Shown piece by piece: positions 21,300 to 28,933 of a DNA stretch of 40,254 nucleotides. This stretch comes from Peptococcaceae bacterium BICA1-8 (GTDB lineage: Bacteria > Bacillota > Peptococcia > Peptococcales > BICA1-8). The translations under genes were made by a program, and so were the position numbers. The notes under the pieces were generated by a model. That model worked only from the letters and a program-made list of their open reading frames with translations, was not told the DNA's origin and made no database searches. The stretch is from assembly GCA_000802045.1 (NCBI GenBank), contig JUEF01000029.1, positions 1 to 40,254 on the forward strand, given 5' to 3'. Numbering within the stretch: the first letter of the stretch is position 1; every line of letters starts with the position of its first letter.

Positions 21300-21699
21300 C
21301 TATTGTGAAGATATATACAGTACCTTCGAAAAAAGCTATGGTAAAGATAAGGCTGAATCGATGTATCGATCAATGATAGAAGGAACATTGGCAGATATTG
21401 TTTCTGCTTTCCAAAAGTATGCAGAAGAAGTCTATAAGCAAATTATGCCGACTAAAAGGTTCGAGTTAACGACTTTCAAATAATTGAAAAAGGCAGCAAC
21501 TTATTTCAAAGAAGCTACTGGGAAGGGATGTGATTCATGGCTTTCTCAAGATGAAATTGCAGACATAAATATGTTATTTCAGCAAAGGCACATAATTGAA
21601 CACAATAATGGTTTGATCGATGAAAGATACATACAAAACTCAGGAGATATATCATACAGGGTATGTCAACGAGTAATTATAAAAATCAAGAAGCAATGA
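21292..21699 (+). pseudogene. fragment of a HEPN-like domain protein
   Basis: One reading frame interrupted by TAA at 21481-21483. Second half: KKAATYFKEATGKGCDSWLS, then a segment with QQRHIIEHNNGLID. The R-x4-H in RHIIEH is the kind of motif that marks HEPN RNase-type domains, common in toxin and defence proteins. There is no start: the frame opens inside direct repeat A1, so the 5' part was probably removed when that repeat was formed. Family assignment is tentative. Confidence 0.45.
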
Positions 21700-21759
21700 A
21701 ATTACTAAAATATGATAGGAAATTATCTGATGGACTAAGCAAAATAGGGGGGATGCAGA

Positions 21760-21951
21760 ATGAATAGGGATTTGTTTTATAATTGGTTTAAGAGTTTCAA
21801 AAAGCTTGATACGACCACAAGTAATGCAAGAATTTTAAATTGTATGAGAGTTGAAAAATTCTATTTGATGCGGGGGAAGTATTTCATTTATGGGACCACC
21901 TTATATTTCGTTATGATAATATTTATGATACACAACTTTGGTATGAATTAG
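21760..21951 (+). pseudogene. 5' fragment of an unrecognised gene
   Basis: ATG 21760 behind GGGGGG opens a frame starting MNRDLFYNWFKSFKKLDTTT and continuing SNARILNCMRVEKFY; after about 35 codons the sequence loses protein character and overlaps the next fragment in another frame. It looks like the start of a larger gene cut off by rearrangement. No function assigned. Confidence 0.35.
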
Positions 21952-22079
21952 CTCATGATGGTGATTTAAAACAGCTTCTTAGATTTGGCTTGCAAGCTAT
22001 CCTCCATAAACAGGCTGTAATGTTAGAAAATGAGCTTACAAAGTTCGGACTTCTTTTCCTAAACATCCACCCAACGTAA
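21892..22079 (+). pseudogene. remnant of a ferritin-like (DUF3231-type) protein
   Basis: Reading from 21892: DHLIFRYDNIYDTQLWYELA, then HDGDLKQLLRFGLQAILHKQ and ending NIHPT. The helix pattern with regularly spaced E/H/D recalls the DUF3231-like helical-bundle proteins of spore formers. It has no start and is joined to the previous fragment out of frame. The family call is by feel of the sequence. Confidence 0.35.
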
Positions 22080-22183
22080 TTAGTACAGGAATCGATGAAC
22101 ACTAGTATTCTTGTTAATATCTCATAGGGGATGCAAGCTGCAACTCCAAGTAGCATGGCTACTGTTGGTTTGTCATATTTCAT
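22075..22183 (-). pseudogene. 5' fragment of a membrane-protein gene
   Basis: Minus-strand ATG at 22181-22183 behind AAAGGGGGC gives MKYDKPTVAMLLGVAACIPY followed by EILTRILVFIDSC, one hydrophobic segment. The frame stays open for 76 codons, but the last part is antisense to the remnant at 21892-22079. The start resembles the other small membrane proteins of this region; the rest of the gene is missing. Confidence 0.4.
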
Positions 22184-22260
22184 TTAAACATGCCCCCTTT
22201 AAAAAATATCAATATTATTGTTAATTTCGTGTAGGCGGATAGGTTTGTTCCGTCAACCAT

Positions 22261-22698
22261 TTAATTATGCGGAAGCTTTTCTAACTTATCTTTGAACCAA
22301 AGCATATGAAACTCCTCGTCCGTCATATTGTGCCAAAGTCTTTTACATATGTCTGGATATTTCCATGCTTCTAAAATAAAAGCCTGGTGCATCTCCATAG
22401 CCTTTTGTTCTACCTTGATACCTGTCAGGTAGCGATTGTTTTCATTAAGAAGATCGAGTCCCTCTCCCCAAAGCATACCTACAAGACCACTGAGACCTCC
22501 CGTTATTACAGGAGGTTTTTCTCCATATTTGATTAACAGACTTTCATGATAATCTATGTGATGCTGTTCCAATTCCACCATTCTTTCATAAGCATGACGG
22601 ACAGTATTGTCTTCGAGTGATTCCAACTGTGATTGATATAATTTTACCTGAAGCGCCTCTAGAATATAGAATTCCTTAATCCGTAGAATCAAATCCAT
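22261..22698 (-). CDS. ferritin-like four-helix protein
   Basis: 145 residues, all-helical. ILEALQVKLYQSQLESLEDN, then ERMVELEQHHIDYHESLL and, near the C-terminus, EQKAMEMHQAF and DEEFHMLWFKDKLEKL: two E..E-x-x-H-like sets as in ferritin/rubrerythrin-type di-iron proteins. The ATG (22696-22698) lies one base after the stop of the membrane-protein gene at 22700, and its ribosome binding site GGAG is inside that gene, so the two are translationally coupled and probably act together. Decayed relatives lie at 23582-23991 and 24140-24215. Metal binding and function are inferred. Confidence 0.75.
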   Translation of the reverse strand: MDLILRIKEFYILEALQVKLYQSQLESLEDNTVRHAYERMVELEQHHIDYHESLLIKYGEKPPVITGGLSGLVGMLWGEGLDLLNENNRYLTGIKVEQKAMEMHQAFILEAWKYPDICKRLWHNMTDEEFHMLWFKDKLEKLPHN

Positions 22699-22699
22699 T

Positions 22700-23299
22700 T
22701 TATTTATCTCCTTTGCCGGATTTTCTTATTTTCAGATAATTTTTAAGAAGGATGGCGGTTATAGTACCCCAAGCAAGATGGCTAAATACAATTATCTTAG
22801 CTCTGTTGTAAGTACGATTTGAGTGATGCCGAGATATATTTTGTTCTTCCTTATCAGTTTTTTTCATTGAGTAATGGGTTATTACTAGTGCGGTTACGGC
22901 TCCCCAGACCAGGTGGCTGAACATATCCACGACAGCTTCGGTGAATGTTCTGTATACGTAAGGTCGCGGTGCCACCAAATTAGGAATAATTACTACGTGA
23001 ACTATCCACATAGCTGCCCCGAATCCGGCTCCTTTGATAATTGCATAATCAAAGCCGGATACCATAAAAATAAGCACTACAGCCATTCCCAAGACTGCCC
23101 CGGCCAGTAAATGGGTAAATTCACCCATTAAGAGCAGCGGCAGTGTAACGGGTTGATAAGGAAATATCAGCTGTGATATATAGTGGCCGGTAGTTGATTG
23201 GACCAGGCCACTTCCTACTGCTGTCCAGTGGACTACCTCATCACCTAATGTTCCTATAAAACCGGCCATTGTTCCAAGTAATATCCAATCATCTTTCAT
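22700..23299 (-). CDS. small multi-pass membrane protein (paralogue family)
   Basis: 199 residues with about four hydrophobic segments (near 8-28, 50-85, 88-110 and 125-150), then a basic linker and a fifth segment (about 172-192). The fourth and fifth segments are alike (FSHLVWGAVTALVITHYS and FSHLAWGTITAILLKNYL), pointing to an internal duplication. The start MKDDWILLGTMAGFIGTLGD resembles those of the proteins at 24590, 27459 and 36102. It is coupled to the ferritin-like gene. I cannot name the family or a function. Confidence 0.75.
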   Translation of the reverse strand: MKDDWILLGTMAGFIGTLGDEVVHWTAVGSGLVQSTTGHYISQLIFPYQPVTLPLLLMGEFTHLLAGAVLGMAVVLIFMVSGFDYAIIKGAGFGAAMWIVHVVIIPNLVAPRPYVYRTFTEAVVDMFSHLVWGAVTALVITHYSMKKTDKEEQNISRHHSNRTYNRAKIIVFSHLAWGTITAILLKNYLKIRKSGKGDK

Positions 23300-23581
23300 A
23301 GTAAGTATTCTCCCATCGTTTAAGAATTATTAAATTAAAATGATAATAGATAGTCGGCGTTAAAGAGAAAAACAATGAGAGCATCGCCCTAAGTTTATTA
23401 GCAGGATTGCTTGAAAACAACTTATTTTTCTTAAAAGGCATTTAACGTTTCAGTTTCTTATTTTTTTGATCCATTAAAGAATTGTTAGTAATACCTTTCT
23501 AATGATATTGGTTTCCTTTTATTGTCTCCGTGACTTATTAATATATCATTAAATAGCTTTCTATCGGATAAAACGAGAAAA

Positions 23582-23991
23582 ATGAAGAATAATAATAAAA
23601 ATTTCGTTGCTGGAGAGATACAAATTGCAAAAAAATTGATGACATTTACATTAGCAAGGTACTGGAACGTGCATCTTATATAGAACAACATGTGGACAAC
23701 ATTGCAGCCCAAATAAAAAAATGGGAAGCACTCCCACTGTATTAGGAGACATAATAGCACCAATTATGGGAAGACAGTAGGAAATATTACGGCTGCATTT
23801 GGTGTTATCCCCCTGCTAAAGGCTGATATCATGTTGGAACCAAAAAGCCATGAGCGATTACAAAGACTTTATTTTAAAAGTAGGAAAAGACAGTAAGCTA
23901 TTTTCTGTCCTCTGGGCCAACTTGATTGACGAAGACCGGCATATCTCATGGTTTCCAGTAAAGTAAAGAAATTAGAATCTCAAATATATTA
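23582..23991 (+). pseudogene. decayed ferritin-like gene
   Basis: Pieces in shifting frames read as one helical protein: start MKNNNKNFVAGEIQIAKKL, then VLERASYIEQHVDNIAAQIK, STPTVLGDIIAPIMG, TVGNITAAFGVIPLLKADIM, LFSVLWANLIDEDRHISWF and SSKVKKLES. The order matches that of the intact protein at 22261-22698. At least four frameshifts. On the plus strand, opposite to the intact copy. Confidence 0.65.
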
Positions 23992-24139
23992 AAAGGAACA
24001 TAATAATAAGTTACTGTTTGTCATAAAAAAAGAGCACGGTACGAGTTCAAATAAAATGTGTCCATACGGGTGCTTGAGTTACGACAGAAAGGCTTGTACT
24101 AAGTTGACTGCACCAGAGAAGTGGTGTGTTTAAGATTGT

Positions 24140-24215
24140 CTTTATACCATAATAAAAGAAATTCTTCGTTAATCATATTATGCCATGCTCTTTTATGAAT
24201 ATCGGGGTAGTACTT
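24140..24215 (-). pseudogene. C-terminal scrap of a ferritin-like gene
   Basis: Minus strand reads KYYPDIHKRAWHNMINEEF and LLLWYK, matching the segment WKYPDICKRLWHNMTDEEFH of the intact protein at 22261-22698. It has no start or context of its own. Confidence 0.55.
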
Positions 24216-24239
24216 CGTCAGCGTTAAACCGAACGCTCA

Positions 24240-24540
24240 ATCAATTGAACTGGACTTTTACAAAATGTTCGATGAACATGGATCAATCATACTATAATTA
24301 ATTTGACAATCGGTGAGCTTAAATACGCCAATAAGGCTGCATCAAATTATTGCGGATAACACAGTAGAATAGAACAATTAGAGTCCATGAAAATCCAACA
24401 GATTAATGACCAACGACTCACCCTACAAAAAAGCGATTTGCAAAGAAGACGCTATTTTGGAGATTCAGAAACATGCTGGCTCCCAATGTGATCCGGAAAT
24501 TGCAGAGGTTTTTGTTCAAATACTTAGAAAAGGCATATAA
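24240..24540 (+). pseudogene. PAS / HD-GYP phosphodiesterase remnant
   Basis: Two recognisable pieces. First, a PAS-like stretch: ELDFYKMFDEHGSI, then ELKYANKAASNYCG and IEQLESMKIQQIND, in broken frames. Second, in one frame to the stop at 24540: SPYKKAICKEDAILEIQKHA and GSQCDPEIAEVFVQIL, the C-terminal end of an HD-GYP domain (usual pattern RPYRKA...I..AGTQFDP). The catalytic HD-GYP part between them is deleted. Intact relatives degrade c-di-GMP; this copy cannot. Confidence 0.6.
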
Positions 24541-24589
24541 ACGTACTGCTTATGTAAAATGGAAAAAATTATCTATAGGCTGTATTATG

Positions 24590-25084
24590 TTACTTTTCCT
24601 CCTTTTCTCTCTCGGTCAGTAAAGAATGGTTCTTTTCGAAAAGAGCAGGATCCCCCCAAGTAGTTATGATAGAGGCGGCTGTTATTCCAAATACTGCATG
24701 AATACCTCTGCAGAGCAGGTTACTGTTTGGTTCTTTCCTTACATGCGGCAGGACTCTTGCAAAGACATTGAAAACTTGATCAAGGATTCCATTAGAGACT
24801 ATGATACCTTTCAGACGACTATAATCTTTTCCAGTGAACGAAAGGGTGTATGTTAGTAGAATACCTGTAAGACCAGCAATAGTCATATCGGTAGTTGTGC
24901 CGAGAACCCAGCCCTTCCAAGTTTTAGCTTCTTTTTTATTTAATATTACAAAAGGAATCATTCTTCTACACGTATATTTCGTTAGCCCAGAACGGACTCC
25001 GGTTTCTGCAATTGCTTCCTTAACAAGATTAGCCCCCAAACCAGCTAATAATCCTAAAAACAGCCTATCTTTAATGCGCTGCAT
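24590..25084 (-). CDS. small multi-pass membrane protein (paralogue family)
   Basis: 164 residues with about four hydrophobic helices; start MQRIKDRLFLGLLAGLGANL, central WKGWVLGTTTDMTIAGLTGI, then FTGKDYSRLKGIIVSNGILD. The central FTGKDYSRLKG motif matches ITGRDYWWYKG of the 27459 protein and NGRDKLISKG of the 36102 protein, so these are paralogues. The frame begins with a TTG one codon earlier, but AAGGAGG spacing favours the ATG at 25082-25084. No function known to me. Confidence 0.75.
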   Translation of the reverse strand: MQRIKDRLFLGLLAGLGANLVKEAIAETGVRSGLTKYTCRRMIPFVILNKKEAKTWKGWVLGTTTDMTIAGLTGILLTYTLSFTGKDYSRLKGIIVSNGILDQVFNVFARVLPHVRKEPNSNLLCRGIHAVFGITAASIITTWGDPALFEKNHSLLTEREKEEK

Positions 25085-25324
25085 CAAATGATACCTCCTT
25101 AAGAAATGATTGAGATTAGTGTTTCCAGTGTAAATAAGTTGTATTCTGGGACTGAGCAGAATAATATCTCAATTATTGACACTTCTAGCGAAATAACGAT
25201 GGCAAAAATATTTATGAGCTTCAGACTATCCAACTTGATCCCTGAAGTCGCAACAGCTACTTGTTTAATCATGCAGGAATTTTCTAATCAATGATGAAGA
25301 TAATATCCTCAATTGCCAAACTAA

Positions 25325-25567
25325 ATTTTACGCAAGTGGTCGGCTAATGAAACTGACGATAAGACGGGAATAGTTTACAATTACATTTGGGGCTCTACAG
25401 AAAAGATTGCCTATGCCGTTCAGGCTGCTTTTGAAAACAAAGGAATCATTACCCGGATGATGAATCTAAAAACCAGCCATATTTTCAATATTATGACTCA
25501 GGTTCTCACAGCAAAATATACTATCCAGAAAACCATTTTTTACAATACACAGTTAAAAAGACAATAA
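25325..25567 (+). pseudogene. flavodiiron protein (FprA-type) fragment
   Basis: One open frame without start: LRKWSANETDDKTGIVYNYI, then WGSTEKIAYAVQAAFENKGI and ITRMMNLKTSHIFNIMTQVL. This is the linker and first half of the flavodoxin-like domain of A-type flavoproteins, which reduce O2 or NO; WGSTEKIA is the FMN phosphate loop. The beta-lactamase-like di-iron domain and the C-terminus are missing. Confidence 0.7.
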
Positions 25568-25769
25568 TAAACTAAGCCTATGAATTTCTAATTTTTTTGC
25601 ATAGACTCAAATAGAAAGGCTATTAAATAAGCTTATAGTCTAAGTAATAACTTTTTCGCAAGACTTACTATCTTCGTAAATTTCGACTTTATAGCCCAAT
25701 GTTTCTAATTTTTTACTGCTCGATAAACAACAGAACTTTTTTCTTTGATCAAAGTAATTTTAACCGAGT

Positions 25770-26007
25770 TCAATGTAAGGTTGTTTTAAGAATATGATAA
25801 CACATGACTAATATTGTGTGAGCTACTGCAAATGCTGCACGTTTGCTTCCTCTACGGGCAGCTATTTTCTGATACTGAGCAGATAGATAGGTTTCCTTGG
25901 TAACAGCACGGGCAGCCTCAACCAGTGTGGCGTAAAAACTTATTCCCTTTTCGTGTTTTACTTGATTTACGTTTACCAGCACTTTCATTCTGACCTGGTG
26001 CTATGCT
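25770..26007 (-). pseudogene. IS110-family transposase, C-terminal fragment
   Basis: Minus strand: ASIAPGQNESAGKRKSSKTR in one frame, then after a frameshift ATLVEAARAV, YLSAQYQKIAARRGSKRAA and AVAHTILVMCYHILK. This is the C-terminal transposase_20 region of IS110-type enzymes (usual pattern CPGNNESAGKRKSGKT...RRGKKRA). The rest of the element is gone. It belongs to a different subgroup from the IS110-type gene at 34169. Confidence 0.7.
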
Positions 26008-26047
26008 GGCGCACGATGCTTAGTGAGATGTGCTAGGGGAATTGACT

Positions 26048-26085
26048 GTAAGCGTCAAAACGAGGCACCTCGTTTTGACGCTTAC
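26048..26085. repeat. 18-bp perfect inverted repeat, 2-base spacer
   Basis: GTAAGCGTCAAAACGAGG (26048-26065), CA, then CCTCGTTTTGACGCTTAC (26068-26085). No mismatches. No T-run follows on either side, so it is not a usual terminator. It lies between an IS110 remnant and a dead BlaI-like gene. Confidence 0.85.
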
Positions 26086-26117
26086 CTTAAAAATATTGGT
26101 ATAAATATGAATAATGC

Positions 26118-26373
26118 TCTCCCTCTCCGATCGCCTCTGGATAAAGATTGTTGCGTCCTCTCTTTTCACATATTAAAAAGCCTTTTTGCGCGAGGCGGTC
26201 AAGACCGTCATTAAGGTGGCTAATGCCCATTTCCGATGACCGAAAAACCGTTCTAAAATGCAGGAAAAATTAATGGGCGTTTCCTGTTTTCACAAGATAA
26301 CCAGCATCACTTCTAGTTGCACATCTGGAAGTCGTTTTATTTCTTCTAATTATACAAATGTATAATCAGCCAT
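26118..26373 (-). pseudogene. BlaI/MecI-family repressor remnant
   Basis: From the ATG at 26371-26373 the minus strand gives MADYTFV and a stop, then DVQLEVMLVIL, KWALATLMTVL, and in another frame RLAQKGFLICEKRGRNNLYP. The pattern W..T..T.L.RL..KGFL...GR...Y is that of the BlaI winged-helix family. At least two nonsense codons and one frameshift. Confidence 0.55.
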
Positions 26374-26532
26374 CTTTATTATACTTTGACAGAGTCAAAA
26401 TGTTAATAAATTCCCTTTGTTCGAAGTATATTAGCCGCAAAAGCAACATTGCGAACTGTTAGTTCCCATTAAATGTAAATATAGATGTATGCAAGCAGAA
26501 AAAAATGGCAACAATAAGATAAAAGAAACCTA

Positions 26533-26940
26533 ATGGATCGGGATACCATAGCACCGCTAAAATCCAGTGATTTTGATGGCGACATTTCTTTAGCCATTAA
26601 AACTCATTATGACGAGGTCAATGATATACAGACCTTTGTCCGAGCAGTACTTCAAGGTAATATTGCGGTTTTTTATGAAAACAGCAAAAAAATAATCATC
26701 ACAGACATAAAAGAATGGGATAGGCGCTCAGTGGAAACCCCTGATTCAGAATCGGTAATCAGAGGTCCGCGAGAGGGCTTCACTGAAAGTATCCGGACAA
26801 ATTCCGCTTTATTACGAAGAAAGAACAGAACACCTAAATTTAATTAATTAATTATTGAAAATATGATTATCGGTAGGCAAAGCAACACGCCGATTGGGAT
26901 TGCTTATATATAAGGAATTGTCAACCAAGATGTCTTAATT
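26533..26940 (+). pseudogene. spore germination protein GerA/GerKA family, fragment
   Basis: Open frame MDRDTIAPLKSSDFDGDISL, TFVRAVLQGNIAVFYENSKK, then SVIRGPREGFTESIRTNSAL and LLRRKNRTPKFN, a stop at 26845, and continuing in frame as LIIENMIIGRQSNTPIGIAY with another stop at 26908. VRGPREGFTE..R.N..L.R is the hallmark of the N-terminal domain of germinant-receptor A subunits. The membrane domain is absent. It indicates a spore-forming background. Confidence 0.75.
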
Positions 26941-26967
26941 TCTTAATTTACTATATTTGTACATACT

Positions 26968-27387
26968 ATGTCTGAAATAACTTATTTAAAGAAAGCTAAG
27001 CATGGCATTCTATATGTAAAAAAATTAATTGCAGTATTTGCTTTTGTGATGAAAATTATATTAAGCCCCAATATTTTATTCAAAGACGCTGTATTTGGCG
27101 CAGGTAGCTGAGCCTTAATTTATGCCATTACTTACGTTTTAAGGGTTGAAGGTCTCTATAAACAAATAGATTTTCCTACTGCAGGTATAAACTTAGTGGG
27201 AGGTACAATTTGGGGAATATCCACAGCCCTGATGCTTGTATTTTTAAATAGACGATACCGAAGCGAGACCATGGTTAAAAATGATTACCATCATACTACA
27301 CCGAAAAAGTATTACTTTACTCTTTCTCCTTCACCTTCAAGAAAGCATGATGAAGAAATTAAACAGTTCGTCTTAAAAAAACGATAA
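26968..27387 (+). pseudogene. membrane-protein gene with in-frame TGA
   Basis: ATG 26968 opens a frame MSEITYLKKAKHGILYVKKL ... FKDAVFGAGS, then TGA (27109-27111), and continues without shift as ALIYAITYVLRVEGLYKQID and TAGINLVGGTIWGISTALML to a stop at 27385-27387. About 140 codons, with two or three hydrophobic segments. The TGA sits where W or R would fit, so it is a one-base nonsense mutation or a pseudogene. It resembles the neighbouring membrane proteins only in general character. Confidence 0.5.
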
Positions 27388-27458
27388 AGATAAAACAGAA
27401 ATAAATGGTAGCAGAAAGATTAAAAACGAAATTACTTTTAAAATAAGGTGATAAGAAA

Positions 27459-27911
27459 ATGCTTAGAGACCGGATCTTGGCTGGAACAATTGCGGGGATG
27501 ATTGCAACCATATTTAAGACCATTCCTAACATAATTCTCTGGAAGATGGGAATAGTTCAACATTCATATTTGCATTTGGCAGCTGCAGCATTAATAAGCC
27601 CCCAAGACGTTAATACACCTCTAGGGTTAATCATTGGTGTAGCAGTTGACATCATTACAGGAGGAACACTGGGCTTACTAATAATTTACCTGTTCAAAAT
27701 TACAGGCAGGGATTATTGGTGGTACAAGGGGTTAATTATCGGCAATGCCATATGGCTTTGGGGTCTTGGAGTAACAATAAACTTTGGTGCTTCCAAAATG
27801 GTTCCGCTTGACCCAGTATTTAGATTAACATCCCTTGCTGAGCATCAAATTTTTGGACTTGTTGTGGCTTATCTTATTATCAAGTGGTATCCTGAAAGCA
27901 AAAACGGCTAG
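27459..27911 (+). CDS. small multi-pass membrane protein (paralogue family)
   Basis: 150 residues, four hydrophobic segments (about 5-28, 45-80, 85-105 and 125-145). Start MLRDRILAGTIAGMIATIFK; motif FKITGRDYWWYKGLIIGNAI matches the paralogues at 24590 (FTGKDYSRLKGIIVSNG) and 22700 (SGFDYAIIKGAGFG). ATG 27459 follows AAGGTGA. It ends in a bidirectional terminator shared with the converging kinase-like gene. Intact, unlike many neighbours. Function unknown. Confidence 0.75.
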   Translation: MLRDRILAGTIAGMIATIFKTIPNIILWKMGIVQHSYLHLAAAALISPQDVNTPLGLIIGVAVDIITGGTLGLLIIYLFKITGRDYWWYKGLIIGNAIWLWGLGVTINFGASKMVPLDPVFRLTSLAEHQIFGLVVAYLIIKWYPESKNG

Positions 27912-27927
27912 AAATTCTAGCCGTTTT
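27901..27927. terminator. bidirectional terminator
   Basis: AAAACGGCTAGAA (27901-27913) and TTCTAGCCGTTTT (27915-27927) form a perfect palindrome between two converging genes. A-rich and T-rich arms allow termination in both directions. Confidence 0.85.
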
Positions 27928-28315
27928 TAAATCGCACGATTACAATTGTACCATTTATAGATGTATCAATACTAAGGTCGGCCTTATGCTTGGCCACAAT
28001 ACTTCGGCACACAGTCAGCCCCAGGCCTGTGCCGTTTTCTTTAGTGGTGAAGAAAGGAGTCCCCAGCTTTTCCATGATATGAGGAGAAATCCCCTTGCCT
28101 TGATTTCTCACTTTTAAAATTACTTTATTATTTTCCAGAGAAGTTGTAATGGTTAATTTGCCTCTGGCTTTCATGGCCTCGATACTGTTACGGACCAGAT
28201 TGAGTATAAGCAGCGAAGGCTGCTGAAATTTGTTATTAACTGAGAAAAAGCTGCGGATCAATATCCTTTGAACATCCATGATTCCGTATAATAAACTAAA
28301 ATAGCCAGAGTCCAT
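27917..28315 (-). CDS. histidine-kinase ATPase (HATPase_c) domain, truncated
   Basis: 132 residues containing nearly only the GHKL ATPase: N-box LILNLVRNSIEAM (about residue 37), G1 box VRNQGKGIS (about 70), F-box GTPFFTTK and G2 box GTGLGLTVC (about 95). No HisKA/phosphoacceptor domain and no sensor, so this is a truncated sporulation-type kinase, or possibly an anti-sigma-like ATPase. The first 25 residues lack family character, which supports a 5' deletion. It follows an XRE regulator by 25 bases. Confidence 0.7.
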   Translation of the reverse strand: MDSGYFSLLYGIMDVQRILIRSFFSVNNKFQQPSLLILNLVRNSIEAMKARGKLTITTSLENNKVILKVRNQGKGISPHIMEKLGTPFFTTKENGTGLGLTVCRSIVAKHKADLSIDTSINGTIVIVRFKNG

Positions 28316-28340
28316 TTATCTTACGGAAATCCGGCTAAAC

Positions 28341-28670
28341 CTATATCTGCTCGTCAATCACCCATGTAATAAAATGGTCGATTAATTTTAACTTTTTCTT
28401 ATTGCATAATTTTATTTTTTCATTGATTTCTGAAAGCAGGCTGTCATCAATATTTTTATAAACACCCAAAAGAAAATAGTCCGGTGTTGTGTTCAATACT
28501 TTACAGATTTTCATTAGCGTTTCAACACTTGGAATAGAATGATTATTTTCAATATTTGATATAAAATTGTTGCTCAGTTCGGTAGCTTCAGCAACATCGT
28601 CCTGCGTCAGATTTAATACCTTACGCCGCTTTGCAATCCTTTTGCCCAATTGAGTAAAATCCATTTCCAT
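28341..28670 (-). CDS. XRE-family transcriptional regulator
   Basis: 109 residues. The N-terminal Cro/C1-type HTH LGKRIAKRRKVLNLTQDDVA, then EATELSNNFISNIENNHSIP and LMKICKVLNTTPDYFLLG, is complete. The C-terminal 45 residues are charged and probably form a dimer or sensing helix. On the minus strand, divergent from the first PAS-GGDEF gene, so it may regulate that promoter. Confidence 0.88.
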   Translation of the reverse strand: MEMDFTQLGKRIAKRRKVLNLTQDDVAEATELSNNFISNIENNHSIPSVETLMKICKVLNTTPDYFLLGVYKNIDDSLLSEINEKIKLCNKKKLKLIDHFITWVIDEQI

Positions 28671-28804
28671 ATTTTATCACCCTATTTTACTGTATCAATT
28701 CAGCGTTTCATGCGTAACCAATCTAAAAGGTACTTATACACTTGTATATTAAATTTTGAAGATATATAATCAAAATAGTACCCTGTAAGTTGTAGTTTTT
28801 TGTA

Positions 28805-28906
28805 AAAATAAAAGCGTGAGGCAATTGCCGAGTATTTTTATAGGGATACAACTGTCATTGAACCTGTGGAAAGCTAGGGTAGAAAATAAATCAATGCTTT
28901 TATTTT
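28805..28906 (+). ncRNA. candidate structured 5' leader of the PAS-GGDEF gene
   Basis: AAAATAAAAGC (28805-28815) and GCTTTTATTTT (28896-28906) are perfectly complementary over 11 bp and can extend inward through GTGA/TCAAT. They close an 80-base domain that holds a GGCAATTGCC hairpin (28820-28829). The closing stem ends just before the AAGGAG ribosome binding site (about 28913-28918). This is the layout of a translational riboswitch or other cis-regulatory RNA. I could not match it to a known class. Confidence 0.45.
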
Positions 28907-28933
28907 GAAAGAAAGGAGCATATATACAGTGAT

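Noticed and set aside
23485..23763. 92-codon hydrophobic frame on the minus strand
   Set aside because: Largely antisense to the decayed ferritin-like gene at 23582-23991; its hydrophobic look comes from AT-rich sequence.
26023..26214. 63-codon frame on the plus strand
   Set aside because: Runs through the 18-bp palindrome and is antisense to the BlaI-like remnant.
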